A stretch of 64,000 nucleotides of DNA, from the NCBI GenBank assembly GCA_030429565.1, contig JAUIFE010000003.1, positions 186,001 through 250,000 of the forward strand. The letters run 5' to 3'. The DNA comes from Holophagae bacterium (GTDB taxonomy: Bacteria; Acidobacteriota; Holophagae; Acanthopleuribacterales; Acanthopleuribacteraceae). This document shows positions 46,201 to 54,481 of the stretch, piece by piece. The position numbers and the translations under genes are program-made. Positions within the stretch are counted from its first letter, which is position 1, and every line of letters begins with the position of its first letter. The notes below the pieces were generated by a model, which was not told where the DNA came from, did not search any database, and was given only the letters and a program-made list of their open reading frames with translations.

Positions 46201-47039
46201 CCATTTTGATCTCTCTCAGTTTCAATGTGTTTTAATGCGATCTTCTTGGCCTTGTTTATCTGACCGGTTTTTCTTAAAAATTCTGCATACTCAAATCCCA
46301 CATCTTTATTATCTGGAAATCGTACCAACAGTGAATCAAGAGCTTCTTTTGCAGATTGCGCTTGCTCGTTCATTACAAAAAAATGATATTCAAGAAGCCC
46401 AAAGACAGGAGTGTTTTGAACATTTTTTTGTAATTCTACAGAGGATCTACATAGATTCATGATTTGGCGCGCATGTTGAACTACTCCCGTTCTAATAGCG
46501 CTTCTCGTTCTCTCCATGCAATAGTCCAGCAACTTTTCAGATGTGACTTTTACCAGATCAAAACCTAGGAGCGATTTATCTTTTTCTGTTAATTCAAAAA
46601 ACACCTTCTGTAGATCAGAACTAAGAAAAAGCTCAAAACGAACACCAGGGTTATTCTGTCTTAATTTTCCCATTGCATCATACAGCGGTTTTGATACCCC
46701 GTTGAATTTATCATTGAAGACGAATATATATTCCCTTATGTTGTATAATGGACTCCAGTTTTTGACGAGCTTTTCGAAATCACCTTTCAACTTCTCTGCT
46801 GCTTCAGCTTCTTTTTCACGTGGCTTAAGTGGAGAATATACTTGATAGAATACACCTGATTTTTGAAAAAAACCATCATTCCCACCATCGCCTAACGGGC
46901 CATATGGACGAACTTTTTCAAAATCAGGATATCGTTTCTCCATAACAGCTTCAAAGAAGCTTTGAAACTCTGTCCCGCTTTTGGTGTAAAGCAGGTTTTG
47001 AAATTGCAGTGTTAGATATTTTTTATCCTGAACAGACAT
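43206..47039 (-). CDS. Putative defence protein: REase-like, TPR, GreA-C-like and PIN-like regions
   Basis: A 1,277-aa A/T-rich gene. ATG 47039 has GGAG seven bases upstream. Residues ~20-160 resemble a restriction-endonuclease fold used in conflict systems: Glu24/Glu30, then GPLGDGGNDGF (Asp51, Asp55) and YQVYSPLKP in place of the usual Q/E-x-K. Residues ~190-790 are helical TPR-like repeats. Around 800-850, HELYSVSIGKKPGDKVIL resembles the GreA/GreB C-terminal domain. Around 950-1000, PFIIDGIAAFML plus LPEMRIPQSVLDFL resembles a PIN ribonuclease. This order matches the TPR-GreAB-C-PIN conflict architecture proposed from comparative genomics. No partner gene is adjacent. Confidence 0.7.
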   Translation of the reverse strand: MSVQDKKYLTLQFQNLLYTKSGTEFQSFFEAVMEKRYPDFEKVRPYGPLGDGGNDGFFQKSGVFYQVYSPLKPREKEAEAAEKLKGDFEKLVKNWSPLYNIREYIFVFNDKFNGVSKPLYDAMGKLRQNNPGVRFELFLSSDLQKVFFELTEKDKSLLGFDLVKVTSEKLLDYCMERTRSAIRTGVVQHARQIMNLCRSSVELQKNVQNTPVFGLLEYHFFVMNEQAQSAKEALDSLLVRFPDNKDVGFEYAEFLRKTGQINKAKKIALKHIETERDQNGYRESRYMILKYAYDSESFDPATINEDDFLQDEAEQALLFKLYGILFANAGEFVRAKSLIEKGIYIAKDDIDYYLTKLEILEREFQATRSHEILEDIQKTINKTEEKFEIYGVIRPRFTAYLESMKLLVASLNGTGWQENALDSILEKSSKCIFDSFIDSILHRSIALTGVSESQIYQILSIIKDSPLQPSSELSTMLLLFALEAGTPYESVKLHLIDKEQKDILEIKNYIDNHKAKELSEFFLHSPQILYYIARCLSDDKGFSLELIDGMNISRKLDKLRAKLTIFILHHHIEDAIGVINELVTEGLLESLPVQELYSLEFFLAGQKRWNVEIQVLLAILLKVSDKLEMFETHIRLFEIALQTKNHKSIIEHGLKARELNKDLQKLSKENSRNLFQNILLACRSRLHVDRKALPLALKLLNEPDKPIDDFNLHILQAEIYLRDKRAQEALESVIEGVKKKKILSQNDYNSLFWIYVMQIAEEVDLSRNSLSSVGINCFVLFEESEDWYFFGEDCELDSIKIAPVHELYSVSIGKKPGDKVILRDEYSYSNTEKTVSKIYGYPEYLLHRITDSTHKLMSSGVGGRIIQSRISEDGTPDISLLLKYLEDVEKANERVMDVYCKNPMPLAVLAANQGDTLRAIELINKHPKAFIHCNSEEIEPASKHVANARSVIKRGRPFIIDGIAAFMLTQAHLLPKIQKLLPEMRIPQSVLDFLMSVSKDFLTTSSKQARLDYHQGQIRIKEITEDTFESERNLFRETILALECNSSNILHVSDKLKAEFLMVERIPSELCDPHILSKDRQYSLLTDDFLLGRMYEESMEYQAPNRFSSLALVKALYETNRLTFEEYLQYFEILADYKYRVLSVTINDISHAVFGEGIIKRFSPINISRTRLDLILSANYGVSHDIALGFLSNLAYSFIDDESVPLEQAKDILSQLVQSCNMLLSDLGFSRLLIYICQEKFKESKSDLVYTRRSQLSKRKLEFFILLLKNIDIPFIK

Positions 47040-47199
47040 GCGATAACTCCAATATTCATGCTGCTGCCATTTTCTCAAATTCCAACGTTCTAATACAGGA
47101 TTTTTATCGGCTGTAATTACTAACGGCTACTCACATATGTAAATTCGTTCCCTCAGAGAACTAAAAGAAGATAACCGACCTTGAAGGAATTCAATCCGA

Positions 47200-47508
47200 T
47201 CACAACAGTACCCCCTTCACCTCATGCACGGCCGCGATCCACCGCCAGCCAAACCAGCCCGGGACGGGAGGCTGGCCTTTAAGGGTCACAAACCCATCGC
47301 CTTCGTCTGGGAATTGGTGGTTATTGGAGAACCTGCCCATGGCAATCCTGATGCGCTGGTAGATGAGCTTTGCTTCTGTGGTGTCTTTCGGTTCAACGAG
47401 TTCATGTTCCAGCGCAAACATGGCGATCATGGCGGGCGTGTAGATTTCGTCTTCGGAGAGCTGCTGCAAGATGTGCTCGTACTTCATCGGGCGGCCTGTG
47501 GCGGGCAT
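47200..47508 (-). CDS. Small conserved-looking protein of unknown function
   Basis: A 102-aa protein starting at ATG 47508 (MPATGRPMKYEHILQQL), with AAGGATGAG upstream. The composition is that of a globular protein: a helical N-terminal half (DEIYTPAMIAMFALEHEL, TTEAKLIYQRIRIAMGRF) and a short beta C-terminal half ending PVPGWFGWRWIAAVHEV. It could be a small winged-helix-like DNA binder, but no family was recognised. It is transcribed divergently from the tyrosine recombinase, and the left 18-bp inverted site lies between them, about 110 bp upstream of its start. Confidence 0.6.
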   Translation of the reverse strand: MPATGRPMKYEHILQQLSEDEIYTPAMIAMFALEHELVEPKDTTEAKLIYQRIRIAMGRFSNNHQFPDEGDGFVTLKGQPPVPGWFGWRWIAAVHEVKGVLL

Positions 47509-47617
47509 GGTCTCATCCTTCACGGGAAGGAAACAGCAAAGAAGATTCTTTGACTTTGATCTAATGTGCATTTCCCGTTAAGCTGATCTACGACAATCAC
47601 TTGCGCATTTAATTGGC

Positions 47618-47635
47618 GATATTATTCGTTATCAC
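47618..47635 (+). other. Left 18-bp inverted recombination-like site
   Basis: The 18-bp sequence GATATTATTCGTTATCAC occurs here; its exact reverse complement is at 48703-48720. Extended by two bases, it has GCGATA/TATCAC arms around an 8-base centre, the form of a tyrosine-recombinase core site. It lies 58 bp upstream of the recombinase start. Confidence 0.7.
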
Positions 47636-47692
47636 AACAGACCTTCGGCATTCCTTCGCCCCCTTTCTCGCTGCTGGCAGAAGCTCCGTCAT

Positions 47693-48637
47693 ATGCTCCA
47701 AGGCGAACCACTTTCCGTGCTGTGTGCGCAATTCCTCCACCTGCACAAATCAGAACGCACCAAACGTGCCTATCGTGCTGATCTCCGGCAGTTTCTTGAG
47801 TTCCTGAACCTGCACCACCGTGGCACCCGTGCCCTTACTCGGCGTAACCGTGCTGCTCTGATTGCCGACTGTTCACGCTTCGTGGAATCCTTCGCCAAAT
47901 ACGATGCCCATTCCTTGCACCTGACCAACGGCACCACCCTCAATCGCAAACGGTTCACCTTGGTGAAATTCTTCGATTACCTTTTGGAAGTCCAAGAGAT
48001 CGACTTCAATCCCGCGCGCAAACTTCCCGTGTATCCGGCCAAGGAATACAGCAACACGCCCACACTCAGCAAAGACCAGATCACCAGCTTGATCGCCGAA
48101 ATGAGCGTGGATCGTATCAAGAGCAAAGCCCATTTCCGCAACTACCTGATCATCAGCACCCTGTTCCATTTCGCCCTGCGCCGTCATGAACTGGTGAACC
48201 TCAAGTGGTCACAGATTCATGAGCACCCGATTCCACACTTCCAAGTGCGCCAAAAAGGGAACCGCTGGAAGTACCTTCCACTGTTTCCCAAGTTCAGGAA
48301 CCGGCTTGACGAATTCGTGTCACTGCATGGGAAAACAAGTGACTACCTGTTTACACCGCTCAAAAACAATCGCACCAAGGTCTTAGAAAAACCCTTGTCC
48401 ACCAACGCCGTTCTTTTGATCGTCAAAAAAGTGTCCAAAACGTACCTCAATGGCATACCCCTTATGCCCCATAGTTTCCGTGCGACGTTCGTGTGTTTGG
48501 CGCGTGATGCCGGAATCGATGACAAGTCGATCATGAACACGACCGGACAGAAAAGTACCCAGATTCTCAATTATTACGACATTCGGTCACAACTCCACGC
48601 CAACGCCGTACATCACATGGCCGATATTTTTGTGTGA
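47693..48637 (+). CDS. Tyrosine recombinase flanked by inverted sites
   Basis: A 314-aa XerD-like recombinase. The N-terminal core-binding domain (~8-105) is followed by a catalytic domain with Arg in LRRHELVNLKW, Lys in RQKGNRWKYLPL, His and Arg in PHSFRATFV and nucleophile Tyr in ILNYYD. The usual LGH before the nucleophile is TGQ (TTGQKSTQ), so His is replaced by Gln. ATG 47693 is the chosen start; its ribosome site is weak. The gene is alone between two 18-bp inverted sites 1.1 kb apart, which suggests DNA inversion rather than integration. Confidence 0.88.
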   Translation: MLQGEPLSVLCAQFLHLHKSERTKRAYRADLRQFLEFLNLHHRGTRALTRRNRAALIADCSRFVESFAKYDAHSLHLTNGTTLNRKRFTLVKFFDYLLEVQEIDFNPARKLPVYPAKEYSNTPTLSKDQITSLIAEMSVDRIKSKAHFRNYLIISTLFHFALRRHELVNLKWSQIHEHPIPHFQVRQKGNRWKYLPLFPKFRNRLDEFVSLHGKTSDYLFTPLKNNRTKVLEKPLSTNAVLLIVKKVSKTYLNGIPLMPHSFRATFVCLARDAGIDDKSIMNTTGQKSTQILNYYDIRSQLHANAVHHMADIFV

Positions 48638-48702
48638 TCACCGCTTTAGACCTGCCTCAAAATGTGATACTTTGTATTCACGAAAACGACTTGTGTTTAT
48701 TG

Positions 48703-48722
48703 GTGATAACGAATAATATCAC
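48703..48722 (+). other. Right 18-bp inverted recombination-like site
   Basis: GTGATAACGAATAATATCAC has GTGATA/TATCAC arms around 8 bases. Its first 18 bases are the reverse complement of 47618-47635. It lies 24 bp upstream of the response regulator start codon, so inversion would replace that gene's upstream region. Confidence 0.7.
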
Positions 48723-48746
48723 AACTGAACTTTTTCTTTCTTTTTT

Positions 48747-49166
48747 ATGAACTCACCAAAGAAACCACGGGCGTTGCTGGCCGAGGATCACCCAATATTG
48801 CGTGATCTGTACGGCGCGAGCTTAGAGGCCTTGGGGTTTACCTGTGTCAGAACAGCACATGGCACGGAGGCGTTTGCCGCGTTTGAGGCGGCACGATTTG
48901 ATCTGCTCGTGACGGATCACGAGATGCCGGAAATGACGGGCTTGGAGTTGATCAGAAGGGTTCGGGCCTTTGAACGCAAAAATACCCTGCCGCGTGTGCC
49001 AATTGTGGTGATCACGGCAGGGCATGGAAAGGTTTTGCAGGAACTTAAAGACGCGGGCGCGGATGAGGTACTGACGAAGCTGTGTGTGCCGAGTCAGTTG
49101 GGAGAGCGGCTTATTCGCTTGGGACTTGTTTCGCCGCCGTCTCGTCGTCGTCATAGCAGGTCATGA
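48747..49166 (+). CDS. Receiver-only response regulator
   Basis: A 139-aa CheY-like protein. The acidic pocket is AEDHP, the phospho-acceptor is Asp57 in LLVTDHEMPEMTG, and the switch residues are Thr in VVITAGHG and Lys in VLTKLC. A basic tail (PSRRRHSRS) replaces any output domain. The upstream 20 bases are T-rich with no Shine-Dalgarno, so initiation may be inefficient or S1-dependent. Its 3' end overlaps by 56 bp, tail to tail, the exported-protein gene on minus. No cognate kinase is present in the window. Confidence 0.85.
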   Translation: MNSPKKPRALLAEDHPILRDLYGASLEALGFTCVRTAHGTEAFAAFEAARFDLLVTDHEMPEMTGLELIRRVRAFERKNTLPRVPIVVITAGHGKVLQELKDAGADEVLTKLCVPSQLGERLIRLGLVSPPSRRRHSRS

Positions 49167-51027
49167 CGGAGGTAACCCCCAGAATGTTGTTGACCAGCGG
49201 CCAAGTGGCAATGCGTGTGGCGAAAACATCAAAATTGAAGCAGGGGTAGGTGATGTGATCACGCCCTTCAAAGTCGATGTCATCATGAGTTTTTCCGCGC
49301 AGAATGCCTTCGGTATCGCCTTGTCCAAAGTTTGCTACTCTCGTGTGGAAGTGGCAGACGAGATCGAGAAGTCCATCATCGTTTACGTCTTCACTGCGAC
49401 AGTTCGGGCGGCCATTACCACGGATGTGGAGTGATTCTTCGTCACCGGTACGGCCAAAGGTCAGAGTTGAGGCATCAACATCTTCAGGTGCGTTGAAATC
49501 TGCGCTGGAGAGAATTGCCACTTTGGTTTTGCCGTTGCTAAAGGGATGGATGATATTTGAATCATTACCGGGTTTGATGTCAATTCGCGAAACAACAGGC
49601 CCCGTTGTGTCATTAAATCCAGTAAACCGGAATTCGAAACCAGTAAACATTGTTGCAGACTTGACCGTCATAGATGCAGGTAAGAATTGGTATTCAGGAC
49701 TGGCAGGAGTGATGGTATAAGACCCTTCTTCAAGATCAAACTCAAAAAAACCATTGTTTTCCGTTTGATCAGTTGCCGTTTCGCCGTCTTGGCTTGTCGC
49801 TGTAACATACACACTTGGGATGGGCTGTCTGTCAGGTGTTAAGAGCCATCCCTTTATTTTGTAGGAATCTTCAACAGTAATTGGATTACTATAAACTACG
49901 GTTTGAGAATTTCCATCAGAGGCAACGACCTTGATTATGTGGGGAATCGAATACGGATAAGGAAAACTCGCTTGGATCTGATCGTGTTTTCCTTGCAATC
50001 CGATGCGAAGGGGTTTGTACTCTTCTTCAAAGACACGGTAATAAATATCCGTAACAAGTGAATCAGTTGAATCATTCCCGTTTTTATCAAAATCTTGTAT
50101 TTCCAATTGAATTTGAAAAGGGTTTGGAACTTTTACTAGTTCTGGAGTTGAAATACTGATAACAGGAGCGGGATCATCTGCGTCTGTATTTCCAGATTCC
50201 TTTACAAGTATTTCGATCCTGTCTGATCCAACATATCCAAGGTTGTCACCAACCGTTCCATCTACGTTGATGATCCGATCTTCGCCGGGAAGAAAGGGGG
50301 CAGTAAAAAATATTGTTTGAAAATCTGGTGAATACGGCCAGTTATGAAGGTGACCAATTGAAGCATTCCAGAAAAAGAACGGCTCTCCCTGCGGATCAGT
50401 TTCCGCTTCGGCAGTTAACATAACTGTTTCGCCTTCGAAGATCTCTTGCGAACTTGCTGTGATGTTTAGAGTTGGGCGTATTGTGTAACGTGAAGGTTCA
50501 GGAGTTTGTAAATACTCGTTGCCTATCATGTCTTTAAGATAATTCTTTGTATAAAATGTCCCGGCGTCTTGCCAGTCTGTGGTGTGAATTCTTGGTCCTT
50601 CTTCTTCGGTTGCATCACTAGCTCGGAACTGAAGTATATATTCTCCTTCGAAGACATCGACTACAAACATTTTTTCAAATCGCTCGGGAGTATACCCAGG
50701 AACCCAATCTAGAACTACCTCTGTCCAGTGATCGTAGTTTACATTCCTGTACCGAAGTGTTACATCGACAATAAAATCATCATCGGGATCGCTCCAGGTA
50801 GTGGAAAAAGTAACCGGATTACCAGCATGGGCGTTTTGGTGTGATATTTCGCCACTGTGATATATCGGCGGCCTATTTTCTTGCGCATAAAGCAAAGGAC
50901 TACAAAGAATTGAGATGAATAGATTTGCAATAAGGAAGGCGCAGTTTCGAATCGACATAAGTGGAAAAAAACATGCGTTCATTCTATGAGATGCGAATTT
51001 GTTTGTAAAAGAATTATTAATGCTCAT
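49111..51027 (-). CDS. Exported multidomain beta protein with carboxypeptidase-regulatory-like domain
   Basis: This 638-aa product has a signal peptide ~residues 24-48 (IRNCAFLIANLFISILCSPLLYAQ). The start at 51027 overlaps the stop of the upstream M23/SLH gene (ATGA); a start at 50958 would remove 23 residues. Ig/cadherin-like domains (~55-380) are followed by a carboxypeptidase-regulatory-like domain (~385-470, VYVTATSQDGETATDQTENNG). A conserved IDIKPGNDSN...KVAILSSADFNA domain (~480-600) is seen in many secreted proteins. It is likely a cell-surface partner of the M23/SLH protein. Confidence 0.72.
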   Translation of the reverse strand: MSINNSFTNKFASHRMNACFFPLMSIRNCAFLIANLFISILCSPLLYAQENRPPIYHSGEISHQNAHAGNPVTFSTTWSDPDDDFIVDVTLRYRNVNYDHWTEVVLDWVPGYTPERFEKMFVVDVFEGEYILQFRASDATEEEGPRIHTTDWQDAGTFYTKNYLKDMIGNEYLQTPEPSRYTIRPTLNITASSQEIFEGETVMLTAEAETDPQGEPFFFWNASIGHLHNWPYSPDFQTIFFTAPFLPGEDRIINVDGTVGDNLGYVGSDRIEILVKESGNTDADDPAPVISISTPELVKVPNPFQIQLEIQDFDKNGNDSTDSLVTDIYYRVFEEEYKPLRIGLQGKHDQIQASFPYPYSIPHIIKVVASDGNSQTVVYSNPITVEDSYKIKGWLLTPDRQPIPSVYVTATSQDGETATDQTENNGFFEFDLEEGSYTITPASPEYQFLPASMTVKSATMFTGFEFRFTGFNDTTGPVVSRIDIKPGNDSNIIHPFSNGKTKVAILSSADFNAPEDVDASTLTFGRTGDEESLHIRGNGRPNCRSEDVNDDGLLDLVCHFHTRVANFGQGDTEGILRGKTHDDIDFEGRDHITYPCFNFDVFATRIATWPLVNNILGVTSVMTCYDDDETAAKQVPSE

Positions 51028-52394
51028 CGAAACACTCTCCAGAGAACAGTTGAAATCTCTGCACGGTTAATAGAACTCTCGGGATTGAAGTTGTTAGCCT
51101 GATCTCCCTTGAATGCACCAATGGATTTGGATATATAAACATACTCAAACCATGGACTACTTTCATCCACATCGTTAAAAGGTGAAGCGAGAGCTTCGCT
51201 AAAGTCGTATGCAGTAGAATCAATCTCTTCAAGGTCAACCATGAGCTTTGCAGCTTCCCATCTTTTCATTTCAACATCTGGACGAAAGTTTGCTTCATGT
51301 TCAACCCAGCCGTTGTTCCAAGCCAACACCAAGCGGGAGTAAATCCAGTGCGATTCCTCTACATCAGAATAAAACCCATCTGGCCTGGGTGGGTTTTCTG
51401 GCGCTTGGATCCCTTTAGCTCCCATAGCAATTTTGAGAACTTCTGCCCTAGTAGCTGGATCACGAGCCCCAAAACGACCATCACTGTATCCTTGGATAAC
51501 TCCATCTGTTACCAAGCCCGACTTATTTTTTGTTCCAAACAGTGCCTTGTACCACCATTGTCCATAAAATGTATCTCTGAACTTTGGTTTCTGAAGACCA
51601 GGAAAAAGTATATTAGGATTGAAGCATTTTCCACAGGTGTTTTCGTTCGAGTAAATCAGGCTTGGTCTGCCACCTCCGCATTTTGAATTTAGCGGATCAG
51701 GAAAGCGAACAGAAAAATGGAGATGGTCCAGATCGCGAACGCATTTATTATCTAAGTTATACACCTGCCCGAGTAATGTATTTTCTGAAACCTCTTGCCC
51801 ATTAAATACACTTGCCTTTGTCAAATGCATGTATATGGTATAAAAACGCCCGGCAGAACCAACATTGGTCCCAATTAGTTCATCCAAATTGTGTTCGATT
51901 ATTATTCCATCTCCCCATGACCTCATGCCAGTACTACAACTACCAGTGCCGCACAATGGATTAGAGTCATCATCAAGCGATCCTGCCCCAAAGGACCAAG
52001 CTCTTCCAGAAAATGCAGGGTAAACATATATCCCGTGTGTTAAGCTTGATCCTTCATCCCTGCAAAAGTTTGAACCATCTTTAGCAAGCTTTATATCTAT
52101 CCCGAGATGTTTCCCCCTGCTATCATCAATATTATCTATATACTCTCGTTCATACCAGCAATAATTCTCGCCGTTGCACCAAGGGACGCCAAAATCTAAA
52201 ATTACTTCGTAGTTACCTTCCATATCCAGAGATGGTCCTTGTCCCTCCTGCTTTTGTGCTCTCTGCAAAATCCACTCGGCTTTGAGATCTCCCGATTCAA
52301 TTGCAGAAGTCAAAACTTCTGCATTAGTCTCGAAGTCAGAGCTAAAAATACTGGCACAGAAAGGCATAACAGCAAGGATTATATAAAACTTCAA
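51024..52394 (-). CDS. Exported M23-type peptidase-like protein with SLH repeats
   Basis: The TTG at 52394 is chosen because AGAGGTGG lies just upstream and it starts a signal peptide (KFYIILAVMPFCASIF); an upstream start at 52442 is possible. The 456-aa product has a LytM/M23 domain (~60-260) with H-x3-D in KHLGIDIKL (His96, Asp100) and H-x-H in DHLHFSVRF. Three SLH-type repeats occupy the C terminus (~285-456; GVIQGYSDGRFGARDPATRAEVLKIA and similar). It predicts a cell-wall endopeptidase attached to the surface by SLH domains. It is translationally coupled to the downstream gene. Confidence 0.78.
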   Translation of the reverse strand: MKFYIILAVMPFCASIFSSDFETNAEVLTSAIESGDLKAEWILQRAQKQEGQGPSLDMEGNYEVILDFGVPWCNGENYCWYEREYIDNIDDSRGKHLGIDIKLAKDGSNFCRDEGSSLTHGIYVYPAFSGRAWSFGAGSLDDDSNPLCGTGSCSTGMRSWGDGIIIEHNLDELIGTNVGSAGRFYTIYMHLTKASVFNGQEVSENTLLGQVYNLDNKCVRDLDHLHFSVRFPDPLNSKCGGGRPSLIYSNENTCGKCFNPNILFPGLQKPKFRDTFYGQWWYKALFGTKNKSGLVTDGVIQGYSDGRFGARDPATRAEVLKIAMGAKGIQAPENPPRPDGFYSDVEESHWIYSRLVLAWNNGWVEHEANFRPDVEMKRWEAAKLMVDLEEIDSTAYDFSEALASPFNDVDESSPWFEYVYISKSIGAFKGDQANNFNPESSINRAEISTVLWRVFR

Positions 52395-52631
52395 AGGTCC
52401 ACCTCTTTCAAGAAAAACGCTGGCCGCAGCAATTTCACTCACTCTCTCAAGTATACGCTCTAGAAAGGTGCTTTTTTGATAAAATCTAGTCGGAGTGAAA
52501 TATTTTACAAAACACTTATTGCCAGAAAAGGCCTTCTGTATTTTTTGCGTATTTCAAAAGCAGATTGGTCCAAAAAAAATCAAGAAACCGTAATTCTTAC
52601 AAAAATGAATACATGATGCTTCTTGTGTTTC

Positions 52632-54062
52632 TCAGGCTACAGATTCTAAACTACTCTCCTGAAACAACTTCCTCACATCCTCAGCACTCAATCCCAACTC
52701 CAGCGCATACCGCTGCACCTTGAGCAGGGCAGCTCTTTTGCTGAAGCCTTGTTCTTCGCGGCGTTTGTGCCCCAAGAACTCAGCTTTGCAGCGCACAATG
52801 TAGTCGCAGACCATTTGGAAGTACTCCCGGCGTTTGGCGGGGTTAAAACTGGGGTTGATGTAGCCACCCGTAACGCCGCCCTCAAAGCTGTGGTTGAGCG
52901 ATCGTTTCACCTTGAGGAAATCCAAGCCCACTTCATCGGCAATGGACGCAAAGGTGCGCCGACAGGCATGCAGGCTAAAGTGGATGCCCGTCAATTGGCT
53001 CAATTCCATGGGCACGGTGCCGTGATGGCAAAAGGGTTTGTGCGGTGACGACAACGCCGGAAACACAAACGGGCTAATGCTTTGGCGATCATGATGCAGT
53101 TGTTGGATTAACTCCGCCGCATAGGTAGAAAGCGGAATCAGGTGCTCGCGTTTATTCTTGGTGCCGTGGAAGCTGCCTGCGGTGGATTCCACTCGTCCGG
53201 GCAAGGTGATCAGGTTCTGGTTAAGGTCGATATACTCCCAGCGCAGGTTTTTGGCCTCAATGCCGCGCATTCCGGTAAACAGACAGAGCAGCACGATATG
53301 GCAAAACCGTTGCTGGAACAATCCCGAATCGTGGTCAGGAAGCTCGTTGCGGCTCCACTGCTCGACCAGCACCACGAATTTTCCCAATGCCGTCGCCGGA
53401 ATAATCAGTCGTTGGGGCTGATCCCGTTTGATGTGCTGGATCATCTGCCGCGCCAAGGGAATGGGGTTTTCTTTGAGGATACGTTGATTTTTTGAGTTCA
53501 GGAACAAAGGCTCGCAGGTGCTCCAGGTGTTGTTAAAGACTTTCAGGAACTCAAAACAGCGTTCACGTGAGGTTTTCCTCACTTCGTGGAACTGCTGCAC
53601 CAGTATTTCCGGTGTGATCGTGGTGAGGCACTGCGAGTGCCATTTTTTGGGGAAATGGTGGGTCACTTCGAACTGGTATTTTTGAAGAGTACGAGGACTG
53701 AGCTTGCCCTTGACCTCAAAAAACTTAGCGACCGCGTCTTTCAGTAAGACCTGATCTGGAAAATTTTCTGTTTGGCAGACTTGTTTTTCCTTCCTCGGAT
53801 CACGACCTTTCTCGCACAGGTTGGCCAGTCGCCGTGCTTCTTGTCGAGCTTCCTCGATGGAGATAGCCGGAAACGCGCCCAAATTGATGGTAATGGGCGA
53901 CCCTTTTTTCCCGGAAATACGTTTCTCGAAGTGGAAGGTGGAACGTTTGCTGCCCACGGTAAACTTGAGGCCAGCTACTTCGCTGTCACTGACGGTGACC
54001 TTTTGTTGCTCTTTGATCAGGCTCGAGAGCAGGGTTTTATTAAATCGTTTTTTCTCTGCCAT
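52632..54062 (-). CDS. P4-type phage integrase (tyrosine recombinase)
   Basis: A 476-aa integrase with the arm-binding DUF4102-like N terminus (~10-95, AGLKFTVGSKRSTFHFEKRI). A core-binding domain (~105-205) precedes a catalytic domain with Arg in FTGMRGIEAKNL, Lys in GTKNKREHLIPL, His and Arg in HACRRTFASI, His in LNHS and Tyr in TGGYINP. GAAGGAG precedes the ATG. Such integrases usually mark one end of a genomic island inserted at a tRNA gene, but no tRNA is visible nearby. It may have mobilised the accessory region to its left. Confidence 0.9.
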   Translation of the reverse strand: MAEKKRFNKTLLSSLIKEQQKVTVSDSEVAGLKFTVGSKRSTFHFEKRISGKKGSPITINLGAFPAISIEEARQEARRLANLCEKGRDPRKEKQVCQTENFPDQVLLKDAVAKFFEVKGKLSPRTLQKYQFEVTHHFPKKWHSQCLTTITPEILVQQFHEVRKTSRERCFEFLKVFNNTWSTCEPLFLNSKNQRILKENPIPLARQMIQHIKRDQPQRLIIPATALGKFVVLVEQWSRNELPDHDSGLFQQRFCHIVLLCLFTGMRGIEAKNLRWEYIDLNQNLITLPGRVESTAGSFHGTKNKREHLIPLSTYAAELIQQLHHDRQSISPFVFPALSSPHKPFCHHGTVPMELSQLTGIHFSLHACRRTFASIADEVGLDFLKVKRSLNHSFEGGVTGGYINPSFNPAKRREYFQMVCDYIVRCKAEFLGHKRREEQGFSKRAALLKVQRYALELGLSAEDVRKLFQESSLESVA

Positions 54063-54481
54063 GAGGTTCTCCTTCTAAAGGGTGAGTGAGAAGGAGAACC
54101 GCGCTTTTCTCTGCCGACATCCCGCCGACAGATGCAGTCTATACCGGCAGAAACCGTCCGCAAAATCGCGGCACCTCGGCGAGTTTTACAATACCCAACT
54201 TTCTGCAAAAAATACGGTTATGAGCATTCACAGGGAACCAGACCCAATCACCAGAAACGCGGTGTGTCGCCCCTTTGGGGCGGCTGTAGGTGGTTCGCCG
54301 TTGGCTCACATTTAGTTAAGGGGTGGGCCCGGCATGGCGGTGTGCACGCCCGCTTTGGGGCGTGCCGGGCCGTTGCCTTGGGTACGCGTTCGTTTATACC
54401 TAAACTGAGTGATTTCGCCTTGGGCGAAGGGTCCCGGCCGAAGCTTCTTTTTTAGATGTGGTTGTTCCCTTGGGAAACAAC
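54063..54481. other. Intergenic region beside the integrase
   Basis: A 419-bp spacer with small GC-rich hairpins (GGCGAAGGG-type and GTTGTTCCC/GGGAAACAAC at 54461-54481). No tRNA, terminal repeat or gene was recognised. The attachment site of the integrase may lie here. Confidence 0.4.

Noticed and set aside
54063..54481. tRNA attachment site for the P4-type integrase
   Set aside because: No cloverleaf or T-loop-like sequence could be found in this spacer, so no att site is called.
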